Positions 21,171 through 32,713 of a stretch of 64,000 bases of DNA are shown here, in pieces. The translations under genes and the position numbers were made by a program. Position 1 is the first letter of the stretch, and the number at the start of each line of letters is the position of its first letter. Below the pieces are notes generated by a model. The model saw nothing but the letters and a program-made list of their open reading frames with translations. It did not search any database and had not been told where the DNA came from. The stretch is from NCBI RefSeq assembly GCF_002878395.1, contig NW_025850773.1, forward strand, positions 124,001 to 188,000. The letters are read 5' to 3'. The DNA comes from Capsicum annuum. Lineage: Eukaryota > Streptophyta > Magnoliopsida > Solanales > Solanaceae.

Positions 21171-22499
21171 TAAACTATCTGTAGTAACTGGCTAAACCCA
21201 AGAAACTCCTAATATCTAATAAAAAGATAGGTCTAGGCCATTTCGTACTACCTTAGTCTTTTGAGGATTAAATTGAATACCATCGTAAGAAAGGATGTGG
21301 CCAAGTAAATATACTGATTTCAACAAGAATTCACGCTTTCTAAACTTAGTGAATAACTGGTGATCCTTAAGGGACTACAAAACAAACCTCAAATGGTTTA
21401 CATGTTCACCTTCACTTCGAGAATAGACGAGGATGTCATCTATGAAGACTATGATGAACATGTCCAGGTACTTCTTGAACACCCTCTTCATCAAGTCAAT
21501 AAAATCTATAAGAGCATTCGTTAGTCCAAAAGACATAACTATAAATTCAAAATGACAATACCGAGTGTTGAAGGCTATTTTTAGAATGTCACTTTCTCTG
21601 ACTCTGAGCTGATAATAGCCGGATATGAGATTTATCCCAGAGAAATAATTGGTATCCTGAAGTTGGTTTAATAGGCCATAAATCCTGGAGAGAAGATGCT
21701 TATTCTTGATTGTGACTTTGTCTAACTAACAGTAGTCGATGCACATTCTAAAAAAACTATCTGTGTTGTACATGAAGAGAGTTGGGGCAACCTATAAGGA
21801 AATACTAGGCCTGATGAAGCCCTTATCTAAGAGATCTTTTTGCTATTTTTTCAATTCCTTAAGCTCAAATAGAGGTATTTTGTAAGGTGGAATTGAAATA
21901 GGATGGGTATCTGGAAGGCGATCGATTCTAAAGTCGATTTCCTTCTTAGGAGGAACTCCAGGAAGATCTTCAGGAAATACTTTTGGAAACTCATTTAATA
22001 CTAGAACTAATTCAAGACTTGGAATCTCAGATTTTGAGTCCTTGAGTCAGACAAGATGATAGATGCAACCCTTGGATATCAACTTACTTGCCTTAAGGTA
22101 GCAGACAAATTGACCTATAGGCACTGAGGTACTACCCCTCCACTCTATGACTGGCTCGCTAGAAAACTTAAACTGGACAGTTCTATTTTAATATTCAATT
22201 AAGGCATAGCAAGAGTGGAGCAAATCCATGCCAAGATCAAAATCGGCCATCTCTAATTATACAAGGTCTACTAAGGTAACTTTCTGGGACACTGTGACTG
22301 GGAAATTTCTATATACACATCTGGCTATAATGGAACTACCTACTGAAGTAGAAACTAAGAAGGGTTCTACTAAGATTTCAGGATTGACGCCAAAGTCTAC
22401 TGCTATTTAGGGAGTCACGTAAGTAAGTGTGGCTCCAGGATTTAATAATGCATAAATATGGTGTTGAAAGACTTGTAACATACATGTAACCACATTAGG
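21171..22499 (-). pseudogene. CHR-B protease and reverse transcriptase
   Basis: On the minus strand, [21 protein letters not shown] (about 21930-22000) opens the RT N-terminal segment, followed by LLDKGFIRPSIS. The YxDD-type catalytic box is intact as FIDD at 21435-21446 inside [15 protein letters not shown]. Protease lies between about 22060 and 22420 but is heavily shifted. Numerous frameshifts and stops. Confidence 0.75.
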
Positions 22500-23611
22500 A
22501 GAACCTTCATGATCCTATTATTCTGAAGGGCATAGAGTCAATTTTGATGTTGTCTACTGGTGGAAATAGAAGTGGCACCCTACTGACTAATTCAGTGACC
22601 GATCTTGCCACACCTAAAACACATATCCCTGTCGTCCATGCACTAACCCTTGTGGTTCTTACCATAACTCTTACAGACAGGGTTAGTGTGGCTACAATTT
22701 ACACTACCCTGGGACTTAGAGCTTGAAGCTCCATCACTAGTGTCTTGTCTAAACTTAGGCACTGGAGTACTAGCAGAGAATGAGGCTGGAGTTTAAGATT
22801 TTTGGTGGAACTGAGAATGATTCCTGCCATCTGACCTCTGCTAAAAGTAGTTAAAATTATCAGTTTTGGCTCTCTAATTATCCCTTTTCTTTTCTTTAAG
22901 CTTCTCCTCCTCAATCTGTTGATTAATAACCATCAGTCTCGAGAGTTTTATATCTTTAATCAACATAGTTGTCCTATAATCCTTGAAAATATATTTAGAA
23001 ACTCCAGACACAAACTTACTCATTTGGGCCTTAGAAGTAACCGCCAGAGTCAGAGCATACCTTACTAACTAGGTAAACTTGAGTGAACACTCTTTCATAC
23101 TTATGTTACCCTACTTTAGATTGATGAACTCCTACACCTTGGTCTTCTTCAATTCAAGTAGGAAAAACTTGTCTAAGAAAGTAGTAGAAAACTTATCCCA
23201 CTCAGCAGGCCCTACATCGACACCTCTATTCTCCTTCCACTGCTTAATCCAGGTGTAAGCCACCCCTTGTAATTGGTAGCCAGCTAAGTCAGCACTCTCA
23301 CTTGGAGTAACACATATAATATCACTCACCTTATACACATTGTAAATACTCCTGTGGATCCTCCTCATTTAGATCCAGAGAACACTAGGGGATTTATCTA
23401 AGTGAATCTCAGATTCTGGCTGCTTCTATGCTCACCATAAGATTAGCTGGAAAAACAACCTCTTATATATTTTGGGAAGCCATAGATTAGGCTAAGGTGG
23501 TAAAGGAGACCTGAATTCAGCGTGAGAGACCTGCTCATTCAGATAGTCCTCAGGAATAGATAGTACAGGTTGGCCTCCATTTCTCCTTCTATTTGCTTTT
23601 CTGGGAGGTAC
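22500..23611 (-). pseudogene. CHR-B gag
   Basis: Starts near 23611, where the expected MPPKK opening is VPPRK because the ATG reads GTA. The N-terminal block (IPEDYLNEQVSHAEF) and the retrotransposon gag core are clear: LAGYQLQGVAYTWIKQWKEN and FLDKFF on 23368-23132. The C-terminal zinc knuckle (about 22605-22690) reads C-K-S-Y-GKNHKG, so its second Cys is Tyr, followed by MCFRCGKIGH. Stops separate the blocks. Confidence 0.78.
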
Positions 23612-23704
23612 TTTTATAAATGGTAGAAAATGAGCTAGAAAAGGAGTTTAACAGAGCTCATGCTCCATCATACGACATGAATACTGAAAGAAGGGAGACT
23701 TTTC

Positions 23705-25975
23705 TAAAATATTTTATAGCCTCTTACCCATAACTGTGGTATGCTTCACACCCATAAGAAGGACTTTACGTAACCCATGATCTGGCACAAGTTTTAACTA
23801 CTAAGAAAAAATAATAGCATACTATGTGGAATTCATTTAAAACATTTATCTAAAAATCCAATCAAGAGTAACTGAGACTATCACTAGGAAACAAACCTGT
23901 TATCTGACTATTTGAAAGCCTCTAAACATTATGACTTATTGATAAAGGTCTCCGACTAGCTCGTAATAGTGAAATAACATCAAATAAAGTACTAGGATGA
24001 ATAAATAATAGTATAACTAGTTCTCGACTGATGAGGACTCACCAATACTGCAGCTGAGTGGCATGGGAACAAACTAAGTGTAATCTAGAAACTGAGCATC
24101 CAAACCTATGTTATAAGATAACATAGCGCAAAAGATAGTATACGATCAATACTTTGAATTTATTGGTATACGAGATAGGAACTAACTAATATACATATAG
24201 GTACTAAGCATGAATTTATGATCATATAAAATGAATGCAAGATCAAGCATAAATATGTATGAAAATAATCTAAATAACTGAATAACTAATATATGGACAC
24301 TTGGCCAAGCAAACTTGAACTAATATAGTCTGAATACTGAACTAAAATAATGGGAGCTAACATTTAACTGACATGCCCCAATTTGAGAAAATCGAGGTCC
24401 ACCCTGTAATCCTTAATTGGAAGGGGGTCAGTACCATCCAAGGGTACTAATACTGGTTGTGTGGATCTACTAAACCAACGTCTCAAAGGGCTAAGGTTTC
24501 AAACCTCTACTAACAGGTGATCTCTAAGAGAGTGCTAGTCCTCAACTGGCGAGTGACCTCTCATAGCCTACACTAGCAACATAGTTTTAGAACTTGGGGA
24601 CTGCTACTAAAGTACTCTACCCTCCACTAGAAGGTGATCCTTCATCCATTAGTTCAGTCGATGCTAAGTCCTACTCCCAACTTAATTGATATGGGTACTA
24701 GTAAGGGTTTTACTTGATTCAATACTGATATATGCTCAAAATGACAATAATCTGAATATAATGATACCATAATGATAAGTTTAAATCATAACCTGACATC
24801 TGAAATATATATGAATATCTAAATATCGGGTGTTCATAACCCACTAGCACTGATATATATATTAAATATGATAATATCAAAATAAAAACGTGATAGGGAA
24901 ATTCCATGACTCAACTCAAGAATTTTACAATTTTATCAACATAAGTAGATATCATGATTTGGGTACTAAAAGAGGCATAAAATTATGAGAAAACATATAT
25001 TCATAGTTGAATTCAAGAATTAAATTAAGAAATTGAGAAACTTATGCTTTTCATGGAACCCTAAGAAAAAGAAGAATTAAACTTGAGAATTTGGAAAAAC
25101 TTTGGCACTCAATAGGTGAAAAGAGCCCATTGATGAATATCCTACATATCTGAATGTAGAAGCTTGGATGAATTTCTTGGAATTGGACTTAAATTGAAGA
25201 ACCCTAATTATTTCTTGGGAGAAGATAAAATTTCCCCCCATTACTGCTCTAGGTGAAAATATAATTAATTCATGAATTGGGGATTTTGGGTCTTTTGTAA
25301 GACCCCTTGGAAAGCCTAAAAGAAGAGGGTTTGGCTTTTAAAAGAGTGGGAAAAGACAAAAAAAGTCCCTAAAAAAATCATGCAGCAAAACCCCATTCCA
25401 GTCATTATAACTCACCTCACAACTAGTCTCCAGTCATGATCTGAGTCATAATTTGGAACCATGAGGTTAGGGTTCATTTTGGTTTGACTACGACTTTCCT
25501 CTAATGACTCGTTATGACTGACTATAAGTCATCCGATAGAATCGTAGTCTGAGGCTTGATTTTTATGTCATTCTCTAGTTAGGATATGAGTCCACATAAT
25601 GACTCATAAGGTCTAACTATGAGTCGATGCTGGACCCGTAACCACTGGGATAAATTTTTGATTGCACACTACTGTGGGTACGAGTCCCTTTTAACGACTC
25701 ATATCCATTGATTATGAGTCATAGTTGTAAGTTGTAGTCACTAGGCTAAAGCTGAGGGTATTTTTTATTTAGAATACAACTGCTTGTAGCGACGCATAAC
25801 ATTTGGTTATGGGTCATCATGTGAGTCGCATCCACTTGTGGCTGACTGGAACTTGGGAAAACATGCATAACTTTCTGCCATGATGATGTATTATGATGGA
25901 ACGTGATGCATTGGAAAGCTAACTTAGTGGACTATCTTTTGAGGGGTCTAGATCTTAAAACTTTAGGGTATTACA
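23705..25975 (-). repeat. CHR-B 5' LTR
   Basis: Direct repeat of 16599-18854. The end adjoining the interior is diverged, so its boundary is approximate (position estimated from the GATGATCTRGCACAAG anchor at about 23775). The word array occupies 25383-25850. The promoter box differs from the 3' LTR: TCTTTTATACC has become TCTTTTGTAAG (25291-25301), removing the TATA sequence. Confidence 0.75.
25383..25850 (-). promoter_or_regulatory. U3 word array of the CHR-B 5' LTR
   Basis: Counterpart of 18240-18690 with more decay: many CG steps are TG or CA (AATGACTC for AACGACTC), as expected from deamination of methylated cytosine. The TATA box next to it is lost. Confidence 0.45.
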
Positions 25976-25980
25976 GTTGG

Positions 25981-26310
25981 GAGGGTTGCTTATGATTTGG
26001 CCTTACCTCTAGACTTTTCAGCGTTCATCTAATTTTTCATATATCTGTGTTTCGATGTTATAGTTTGGATGAGTGTCATATGCTTGTTTGAGAATCAATT
26101 CAATTGGATGAGAGGTTGACCTTTGTTGAGGATCCAATGTCTATTTTAGCCAAGGATGCGAGACGGTTGCATTCAAGAGATATTCCTATAGTTAAGGTTT
26201 TGTAAAGACACCATCTTTTTAAGGAGGCTACTGCATGCGTAGTAGTTATATTCATCTCTTTACTGATTCAGGTATTTTCTTTCCATTAATTTGAGGATGA
26301 ACTAGATTTT
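25981..26310 (+). pseudogene. CHR-A integrase C-terminus and chromodomain remnant
   Basis: Continues the CHR-A pol after CHR-B: RVAYDLALPLDFSAFH and IFHISVFRCY (25986-26065), then LDERLTFVEDPMSILAKDA and HSRDIPIVKVL (26108-26203), the chromodomain-like tail with a stop. The reading frame is in phase with 16591-16598 once the insertion and one target copy are discounted, which proves the two parts were one gene. A degraded FEDELDF / polypurine region (26292-26323) leads to the LTR. Confidence 0.75.
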
Positions 26311-26323
26311 TGGTAGTGGATAT

Positions 26324-28952
26324 TGTAATGACCTTGTTTGTGAACTTTCTATTTCTATGTGAATTGACCATTTTTCCCTTCCATGTAGTTGTTATATATT
26401 AATATTGAGGTTCATGGATAGTTGGTGCGGTTCCTGAGATAATCGAGAATGAATAGTGTGAATTTATGATTTTTAGAAGCTTGAGAAGTCATATAGTTGA
26501 CTTTAGTCAACACTTGTTATTCTAAGTGTCGGATGTCAAAATAGACTCCATCGATAGATCCATCATGATGAATTTGGGTTGGTAGTGGGGTTGGATTGAT
26601 TTCAAGACCTTTATATCTTATTTTGATCCTTCATTTAGAAAATAGTGTAATAGGGTCCTGAGGGTTAATTTTTTTAAAATAATTTTTTACCAAAAATCTA
26701 ACGTCGCCAATGAGTATAGAATGTCGAAATTATCTCAGAAGCATTTATGGTTTGTCTTAGTGGGATCTCAATCAAATCCTAAGGTTTCGATCGAAGCTTG
26801 GTTGGCTCATACCAAAATCAGCATCAATTGATATCTGGTGCAGCTGCTTAAGCGGTCAAGGTCTACTTCAGATGCTTTAGTGGCCCAGACCACTAAAGCA
26901 GTAGCCTCTTTAGTAGCCAGGCATTGCTTAAGTGGTAGTTGCTTTAGCGGGGTGGTACTAGTTTAGCGCTAGTTGCTTAAGTGGTCACTTAGTAGGCTTA
27001 AGCGACAACCATCGTATATAACCCTTTTTTCTAAATTTTCCTTCATTATAGATCATTAAGCTTTGAGAAAGGCAATTTTTAAGGGTTTCAACATTGATTT
27101 TTTGTGTGGACAACTTCTTAACTAATAATCTACTATTTTTCATTGACTTTATCTTCAAAAACACCTTTAAATCATGATTTAGAAATGGAAAATTGGAGTT
27201 TCTACAAACAAAGAATAAAAAGGGGTTTTCTTCATTTGGACCTAGATTTCAACTCCTTTTAGCATGAGTTTTCTCCTATAGGCTCCCATAACACTAGGGA
27301 ATGTGTTCCTAAAACAAAATTTCAATTTTACCCCTTTTTTTAAACCTCTTTTTCGAATCCATTTTGGATCCAACCCGAATATAGGAAATATAGGTATTAT
27401 TTTTTTTAACATGAAGATGTTATATTTGAATGTTGTAGTTGATTTTGAGTCTATTCTGTAGAAAAAGGATCTATGTTGAGTTATTTTAGACTGGAATTTT
27501 ATCATTTCGATACAGTTTATGGCTTAACTTCTTTCTTATTGAGCTGAGAAGTTAAAATATAATTAAAGCATGCTATGAATCAGAGAAAATAGTTATGGGG
27601 TTTATGTTTCGAGATTATAATATTGTCGTGTGCCAACTTGAGGGCTTATATGTTGTTGTTGTTCACTTGTGACATTTGATATTGTGTGTTGCCCGAGTGA
27701 GGGCCTTATTTGACATTATTGGAGTTATATTTGGATCTAAATTCCTTCATTCTAGATATGAAGCCCGTCCAGGGGCTTATTTTGTGAATTCAGGCCTTAT
27801 TTGAGCATTGGTTGCTTTTATCTTGCTAAAATATTCGAGTTAGGGGTCGAGATGATATTAATGATATCTTGTATGAATATTTATTCTGATGGTGCCTAAT
27901 TTGAGTTGAAAATCATGAATTATGGACTTATTGAGTTGACTTCTAGGCTGACTTGTATATATATTCTGTGTTGGGTGGATTAAATATTATCATCTGAGGT
28001 GATTGTGAGCATTACATCCTCATTTTCATATATATACATTTATGAGATGCTGGTACCACTAGAAAACACTGTTTTCGAAAAAAATGAGACACTATTATGA
28101 AAATCCTTTTCGTGGACACAAGATAGAGAGAAGAGTTGAGATTGAGATTTATATATGAGATACAATATATGGGTTGCAAGCTCCCCATGGGTCATGTCTG
28201 GTAGCTGCGAGCTCGATGAGTGTATACAAAAAGTTATGTGATGGATTTCACCATTCACTTCATCCGCATTGCATACATATCTTGCTTGTTTTTCCTTAGT
28301 TTCCTTGAAGTGTGTGTGGTTTCCATGTATTTTCTCCTTTATATCTGACTTGTTACTATTTTTTTATTCTTATATATATATGTGTATGTGTATGTGTGTA
28401 TGTGGATACGATGTGAGCTACCATTTGAGATTTTTCTATTTACAAGTGGAGTGCTCATAGTACATTTTACTTATTTTATTTCCTACTTTTCTCAGTCGGC
28501 CTATGATACCTACTAAGTAAAAGTACTCCTATTGTGTCCTTTCAGTGAAGATCCTAGTACGAGTACAACTCACGGAGGCTAATTATGCGGCAAAGTTGGT
28601 GATATTTTGAGGTATTGTCCACTCTAGGCATCTTAGAGTCGACTCCAGGCGTCTTCTAGCTATGAGTTAGCTTATTCCTACTTTGGAGATAAACTATGTA
28701 TTTTTAGTTTAAAATATTGTATTAGATGCTCTTATGTTGTGACCCCAAATTTTGGGATTGGATTTTATGGATTTCATTCATGTTCCATTGTGAACATATT
28801 TCATGATTGGCTTGGCTTTGTTCTAGGATTCTCACTTGTGGTTGTTTATTACTGCATTTGGGTATATTTCTTTACCAATTTGGATGATTGGCTTACTTAT
28901 CAAGGCTTAGCCACGATAAGTACCATCATGACTTAGTTTTTGGATTGTGGCA
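26324..28952 (+). repeat. CHR-A 3' LTR
   Basis: 2,629 bases, TGTAATGACC...GATTGTGGCA. U3 has a CTTAAGCGGT-type word array (26838-27010) followed by TATATA (27015-27020). The body has an iterated GAGGGCTTAT unit (27640-27810), an AT/GT microsatellite (28370-28403) and the typical final TACCATCATGAC block. Open frames inside are not coding. The 3' end is followed by unrelated sequence. Confidence 0.7.
26838..27020 (+). promoter_or_regulatory. U3 word array and TATA box of the CHR-A LTR
   Basis: Repeats of GCTTAAGCGGT, GCTTTAGTGG, CCACTAAAGC and TTGCTTAAGTGG in both orientations, at least nine in 170 bases, then TATATAACC at 27015. The word is unlike those of the other families but holds the same place. 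Confidence 0.55.
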
Positions 28953-29455
28953 AAAGTTAAAGTCCATATTCTGAAATGCAAACAGAGAAATAGCAGGTAC
29001 ATTAGTTATTTGCAATATGGCTACCACAATGTTTATCATATTCCCAAAATTTTATAGGATAGTGGTAATATGCTGTTTGTATTGCTCGTAGTGCAACAAT
29101 TTCGTCCATCATTTGTTATTGGTGGTGGTAAAAAATTTTCATTTATTCCTTTAACCTTGAAATGTATGCGGCAAATTCTTCTCTTACTAGTAGTTGTCTT
29201 CCTGCCCTATTATTTGGTCCAACATATAGGCCGAGACCACGTAAAGTTGGCATCCCAATGTTTGACGGTAGAATAAAGCCAAAATTCAGAGCAGGTAGGT
29301 TGCCGAATATATTGATCAGCTGTGTGATAGTAGAACCAAAACACAAAGATTTCACAGATTTCTTTATTTGACAACGCTTCATATTTTCACATATAATTCT
29401 ACGAACATTGATAGAATAGGTGTCTGCTAGCTTGTATACAACCAACGAGCCCTCG
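28953..29455 (-). pseudogene. Possible env-like ORF fragment on the minus strand
   Basis: Between the CHR-A LTR and COP-1 no plus-strand gene is visible. On the minus strand a frame is open from 29514 to 29143. Its part outside COP-1 reads INVRRIICENMKRC, then SLCFGSTITQLINIFG, weakly resembling the helical core of plant env-like / putative plant transposon proteins (compare RLIIKHMQRV in COP-1). It could equally be chance. 28953-29142 holds nothing I recognise. Confidence 0.3.
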
Positions 29456-30310
29456 GATACCAAGGAGGTTGTGCTTACTGCTAGAAGACACAAGAATGTG
29501 TACAAAGGTGACATAATGACAATTCTAGGAACAAAACTGACCTATTTGGATACTATAGAAAATAATCCCTTTCTTTGGCACAGAAGGCTTGGACATGCAA
29601 GTCTAAAATAATTAAACAAACTTTCTTCCAAAGATATGGTGTTGGGGTTTCCCAAGACCAAGTTCAAGGAAGAAAAAGTTTATAGTACTTATGTAAGGTG
29701 GAAGTAGGTAAAGTCCTCTTTCAAATCAAAGAATCGTGCCAGCACAACCAAGTGCCTTGAACTGATACATATGGATCTATATGGACTAATAAGACTTTAA
29801 AGAAGAGGTGGAAAAACGTATGTTTTTGTGATTGTTAATGATTATTCCAGATTTAACTGGACATTGTTCTTAACTTCCAAAGAAGATGCCTTTGATGTCT
29901 TTACTATATCCATCAAGAAGATTGAAAATAAATTGGGCGCTTCCCTAATTTTCATAAGATCTGATCATGGTATAGAATTTGAAAATGTCAAGTTTTTAGA
30001 ATTTTGTTCCATAAATGGTATAGATCAGAATTTCTCTACTCCCAAGACACCTCAGCAAAATGGAGTAGTAGAAAGGAAAAATAGGACTTTGGAAGATATG
30101 GACCGAACAATGATGCTTGCGGGAATTCTTGATAACAGCCTTTGGGTTGATGCAATCAGTACTGCTCATATATCATAAATTGATGCATGATCAAGCCCAT
30201 TCTAGAGAAGACTCCCATGAATTACTAAAAGGAAGAAAACCAAATATTTCTCACTTTAGAACATTTGGTTGTAAATATTTTATTCATAATAATGGGAAAG
30301 AATAGTAGGG
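29456..30310 (+). pseudogene. COP-1 pre-integrase and integrase
   Basis: Begins at the GAG-pre-integrase boundary (TARRHKNVYKGDI), with FLWHRRLGHASLK at 29572-29610. The core includes VIVNDYSRFNWTLFL (29828-29872; the first catalytic Asp in NDYSR is retained), IRSDHGIEFENVKF (second Asp) and TPQQNGVVERKNRTLEDM (catalytic Glu). A stop at 30176 and a shift follow; NISHFRTFGCKYFIHNNGKE continues to 30305. Confidence 0.85.
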
Positions 30311-32274
30311 AAAATTTGATGCTAAAAGTGATGAGGGAATCTTTCTAGGATACTTACATCATAGTAAGGCATATAAGGTCCAAAACAATAGAATAAATTA
30401 CATTGAAGAAAGTATCTATGTCGTATTTTATGAATCTTGTGGTAAGACTAACTTACAGAAAGAAAATAATTTTGAAGAACAGGTTGCACAACATGGTCCA
30501 TCAACTGAAGGAGGCACCTCACAGAGGGAACTGATTCTTGAGGCATACTGATAGGGGGAACTGAACTACAAACTACTTCAGCTTAAGTCAATCACAGTGA
30601 TCTGAGTAGTTCATAAGGATTGGTCCCTAAAGGATACAAGTATCAAGGATCTCATCCTATTTAAAATGTTCCCACTAATATCACCTCAGGGATCACTACA
30701 AGATCTAGGTTGAGGAGCATGTATGCTTTCAAAGATTTTATATCAAAAATTGAAACAAAGAAGGTGAATGAAACACTTCTTGATGCTGATTGGATCATAG
30801 CTATGCACGAGGAATTAAATTAATTTGAAAAAAGTGAGGTGTGGCACTTAATTCCATCTCTAAAAGATAGAACTGTGATTGGAGCTAAGTGGGTGTATAG
30901 AAATAAGATTGATAAACATGGAATAGTCATAAGAACTAAGGCAAGATTGGTGGTCCAAGGATACAATCAAGAAGAAGGCATAGACTTTGATGAGAATTTT
31001 TCTCCTGTGGCTAGAATTGATGCAATCAAGATTCTTGTAGATTTTGCTTCTTATATGGAATTTATACTCTATCAAATAAATGTAAAGAGTGCATTCTTGA
31101 ATTAAATTCTCAAAGAAGAGGTGTATGTCAAAAATCCACCTGGATTTAAGAGTAAGGAATTTCCTGATTATGTTTACAGGCTTGACAAGGCTTTGTATGG
31201 GTTGAACAAGCTCCAAGAGCTTAGTATGAAAGATTTTCAAAATTTCGTTGGGAACATGGTCATACTAGAGGTAAAATTAAAAACACTCTTTTCTTAAAAA
31301 CTAATGAAAAAGATCTGTTGGTCGTGCAAGTATATGTTGATGATATCATATTTGGCTCCACAAATATGAACATGACTTATGACTTTGCTAAACTCATGAG
31401 TTGTGAATTTGAGATGAGTATGATGGGAGAGCTAAATTTTTCTTAGGTTTGCAAATCAAACAACCAGCTTCTGGAACCATGATTCATAAATAACAGTATG
31501 TCAAGGAACTTCTTAAAAGGTTCTCCATGGAGGAAGCAAAAGAGATCAGCACACTAATAGCCACTTCCACCAAGTTAGATATGGATGAAACAGGTCCTAA
31601 CGTGGAGAAAAAATTATATAGAGGAATGATAGGATCATTACTTTACCTCACAGCAAACAGAACTAATATTATGTTCAGTGTGGAATTATGTGCAAGGTTT
31701 CAAGCAAATCCTAAGGAATCTTATCTTAATCTGTGAAGAGAATCTTTCGATATCTCAAAGAAACCACTGATTTTGGCCTATGGTATCCTAAACGTAGTAA
31801 TTTTAACTTAGTAGTTTATTCTGATGCTGACTATGCAGGCTATTTAGTGGACAGGAAGAGCACCACATATATGGAACACTTTCTTGGATCGTGTCTAATT
31901 ACCTGGTCTACTAAGAAACAAACTCAGTAGCTCTATTCACTGTTGAGGTTGGGTTTGTTGCTGCTGGATCATGTTGTACTCAGTTGTTGTGGATTAAATA
32001 ACAACTTATGGATTTTGGTATGGATGTAGAATGTGTTCCCATTTTCTATGACAATACAAGTGCCATTAATATTATAAAGAATCCTGTCCAACATAAAAGA
32101 ACTAAACATATTAATATTCGACATCACTTTCTTAGAGATAATATTGAAAAAGGTCTTATATCTATCATGTTCTATTCCACTAGAGATCAAATTGTTGATA
32201 TATTCACTAAGGTATTAAGCAGAAAACATTTTGAAAAGAATAGATTAGCTTTGGGGATGATTAATACTGCATAA
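30311..32274 (+). pseudogene. COP-1 reverse transcriptase and RNase H
   Basis: 30839-31105 is an open RT block ([47 protein letters not shown]). The catalytic YVDD is intact at 31333-31344 followed by IIFGSTN. A shift near 31440 precedes GLQIKQ. The connection and RNase H follow: GMIGSLLYLTANRTNIMFSV (31624-31683), KRIFRYLKETTDFGLWY, YSDADYAG and DRKSTT (31733-31875), and FYDNTSAINI...HIDIRHHF-like to 32170. The terminal stop is at 32272. At least five disruptions. Confidence 0.85.
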
Positions 32275-32713
32275 ATCTCCATCAATGATTGACTAGAAAA
32301 GATGATGTGCTCTTAAGTTTTTGTTGATTAATCCATTCTTGCATATTTAGTTATGTGTCCTAATTCCAAAATTTTGGAGTGAACTGACTCATTCATGTAT
32401 TAATTTGTATAGAGATACTATAACACTTAAGCACTTTTGTTCATATTTTTCAAGAGTTAAGGTACGATTATATATTTTACCTTAAAATGCATAAAGTGAA
32501 ACAGTTGTACTACTCAGGTCCTAAATTACTCCAAACCACCAAAATTCAAGAGTCCCATTTTTTTTCAAAAAGCTGCCACAACTTTCCCATCACCACAACT
32601 CCATTCCCTTTATGTTTCAACTTCCTTTGTTCTCTTTATATACGTTTCATCCACCCCTTCTCCTCATTCATTCACCATCCCAAATGCCAAAAAAATTATG
32701 TTCCTTCTTTACC
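32275..32713 (+). other. COP-1 pol-env spacer
   Basis: No coding motif. From 32510 the strand becomes C- and A-rich (CCATCACCACAACTCC and similar), like a plant mRNA leader, immediately before the env-like ATG at 32714. The open frame 32487-32717 is low-complexity leader translation. Confidence 0.4.

Larger units (their letters stand above)
16599..25975 (-). mobile_element. CHR-B: minus-strand chromovirus with both LTRs
   Basis: A 9.4 kb element inserted antiparallel into CHR-A. Left LTR (the element's 3' LTR) 16599-18854, interior 18855 to about 23704, right LTR (its 5' LTR) about 23705-25975. Ends are TGTAACGACC...GGTATTACA. Target duplication is GGTGG/GTTGG (4 of 5). Gene order on the minus strand is gag, protease, RT, RNase H, integrase, chromodomain, then polypurine tract, as in Tekay/Del chromoviruses. 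No clear tRNA-iMet primer site can be read beside the 5' LTR. Confidence 0.85.
14542..28952 (+). mobile_element. CHR-A: truncated plus-strand chromovirus, split by CHR-B
   Basis: Ty3/gypsy element of the chromovirus (Tekay/Del-like) type. It keeps the RT palm to chromodomain (14542-16598 plus 25981-26310) and a 3' LTR (26324-28952). The upstream half is cut off by ATH-1 at 14539. CHR-B lies between the two pol parts in the opposite orientation; host bases GGTGG and GTTGG flank it, and the reading frame continues across the insertion point. Many stops indicate great age. Confidence 0.8.

Noticed and set aside
28370..28403. AT/GT microsatellite
   Set aside because: Simple repeat in LTR, no sign of a special role.
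28269..28460. Cys/Tyr/Phe-rich 63-codon frame near a microsatellite
   Set aside because: Lies inside the CHR-A LTR and includes translated AT/GT repeat.
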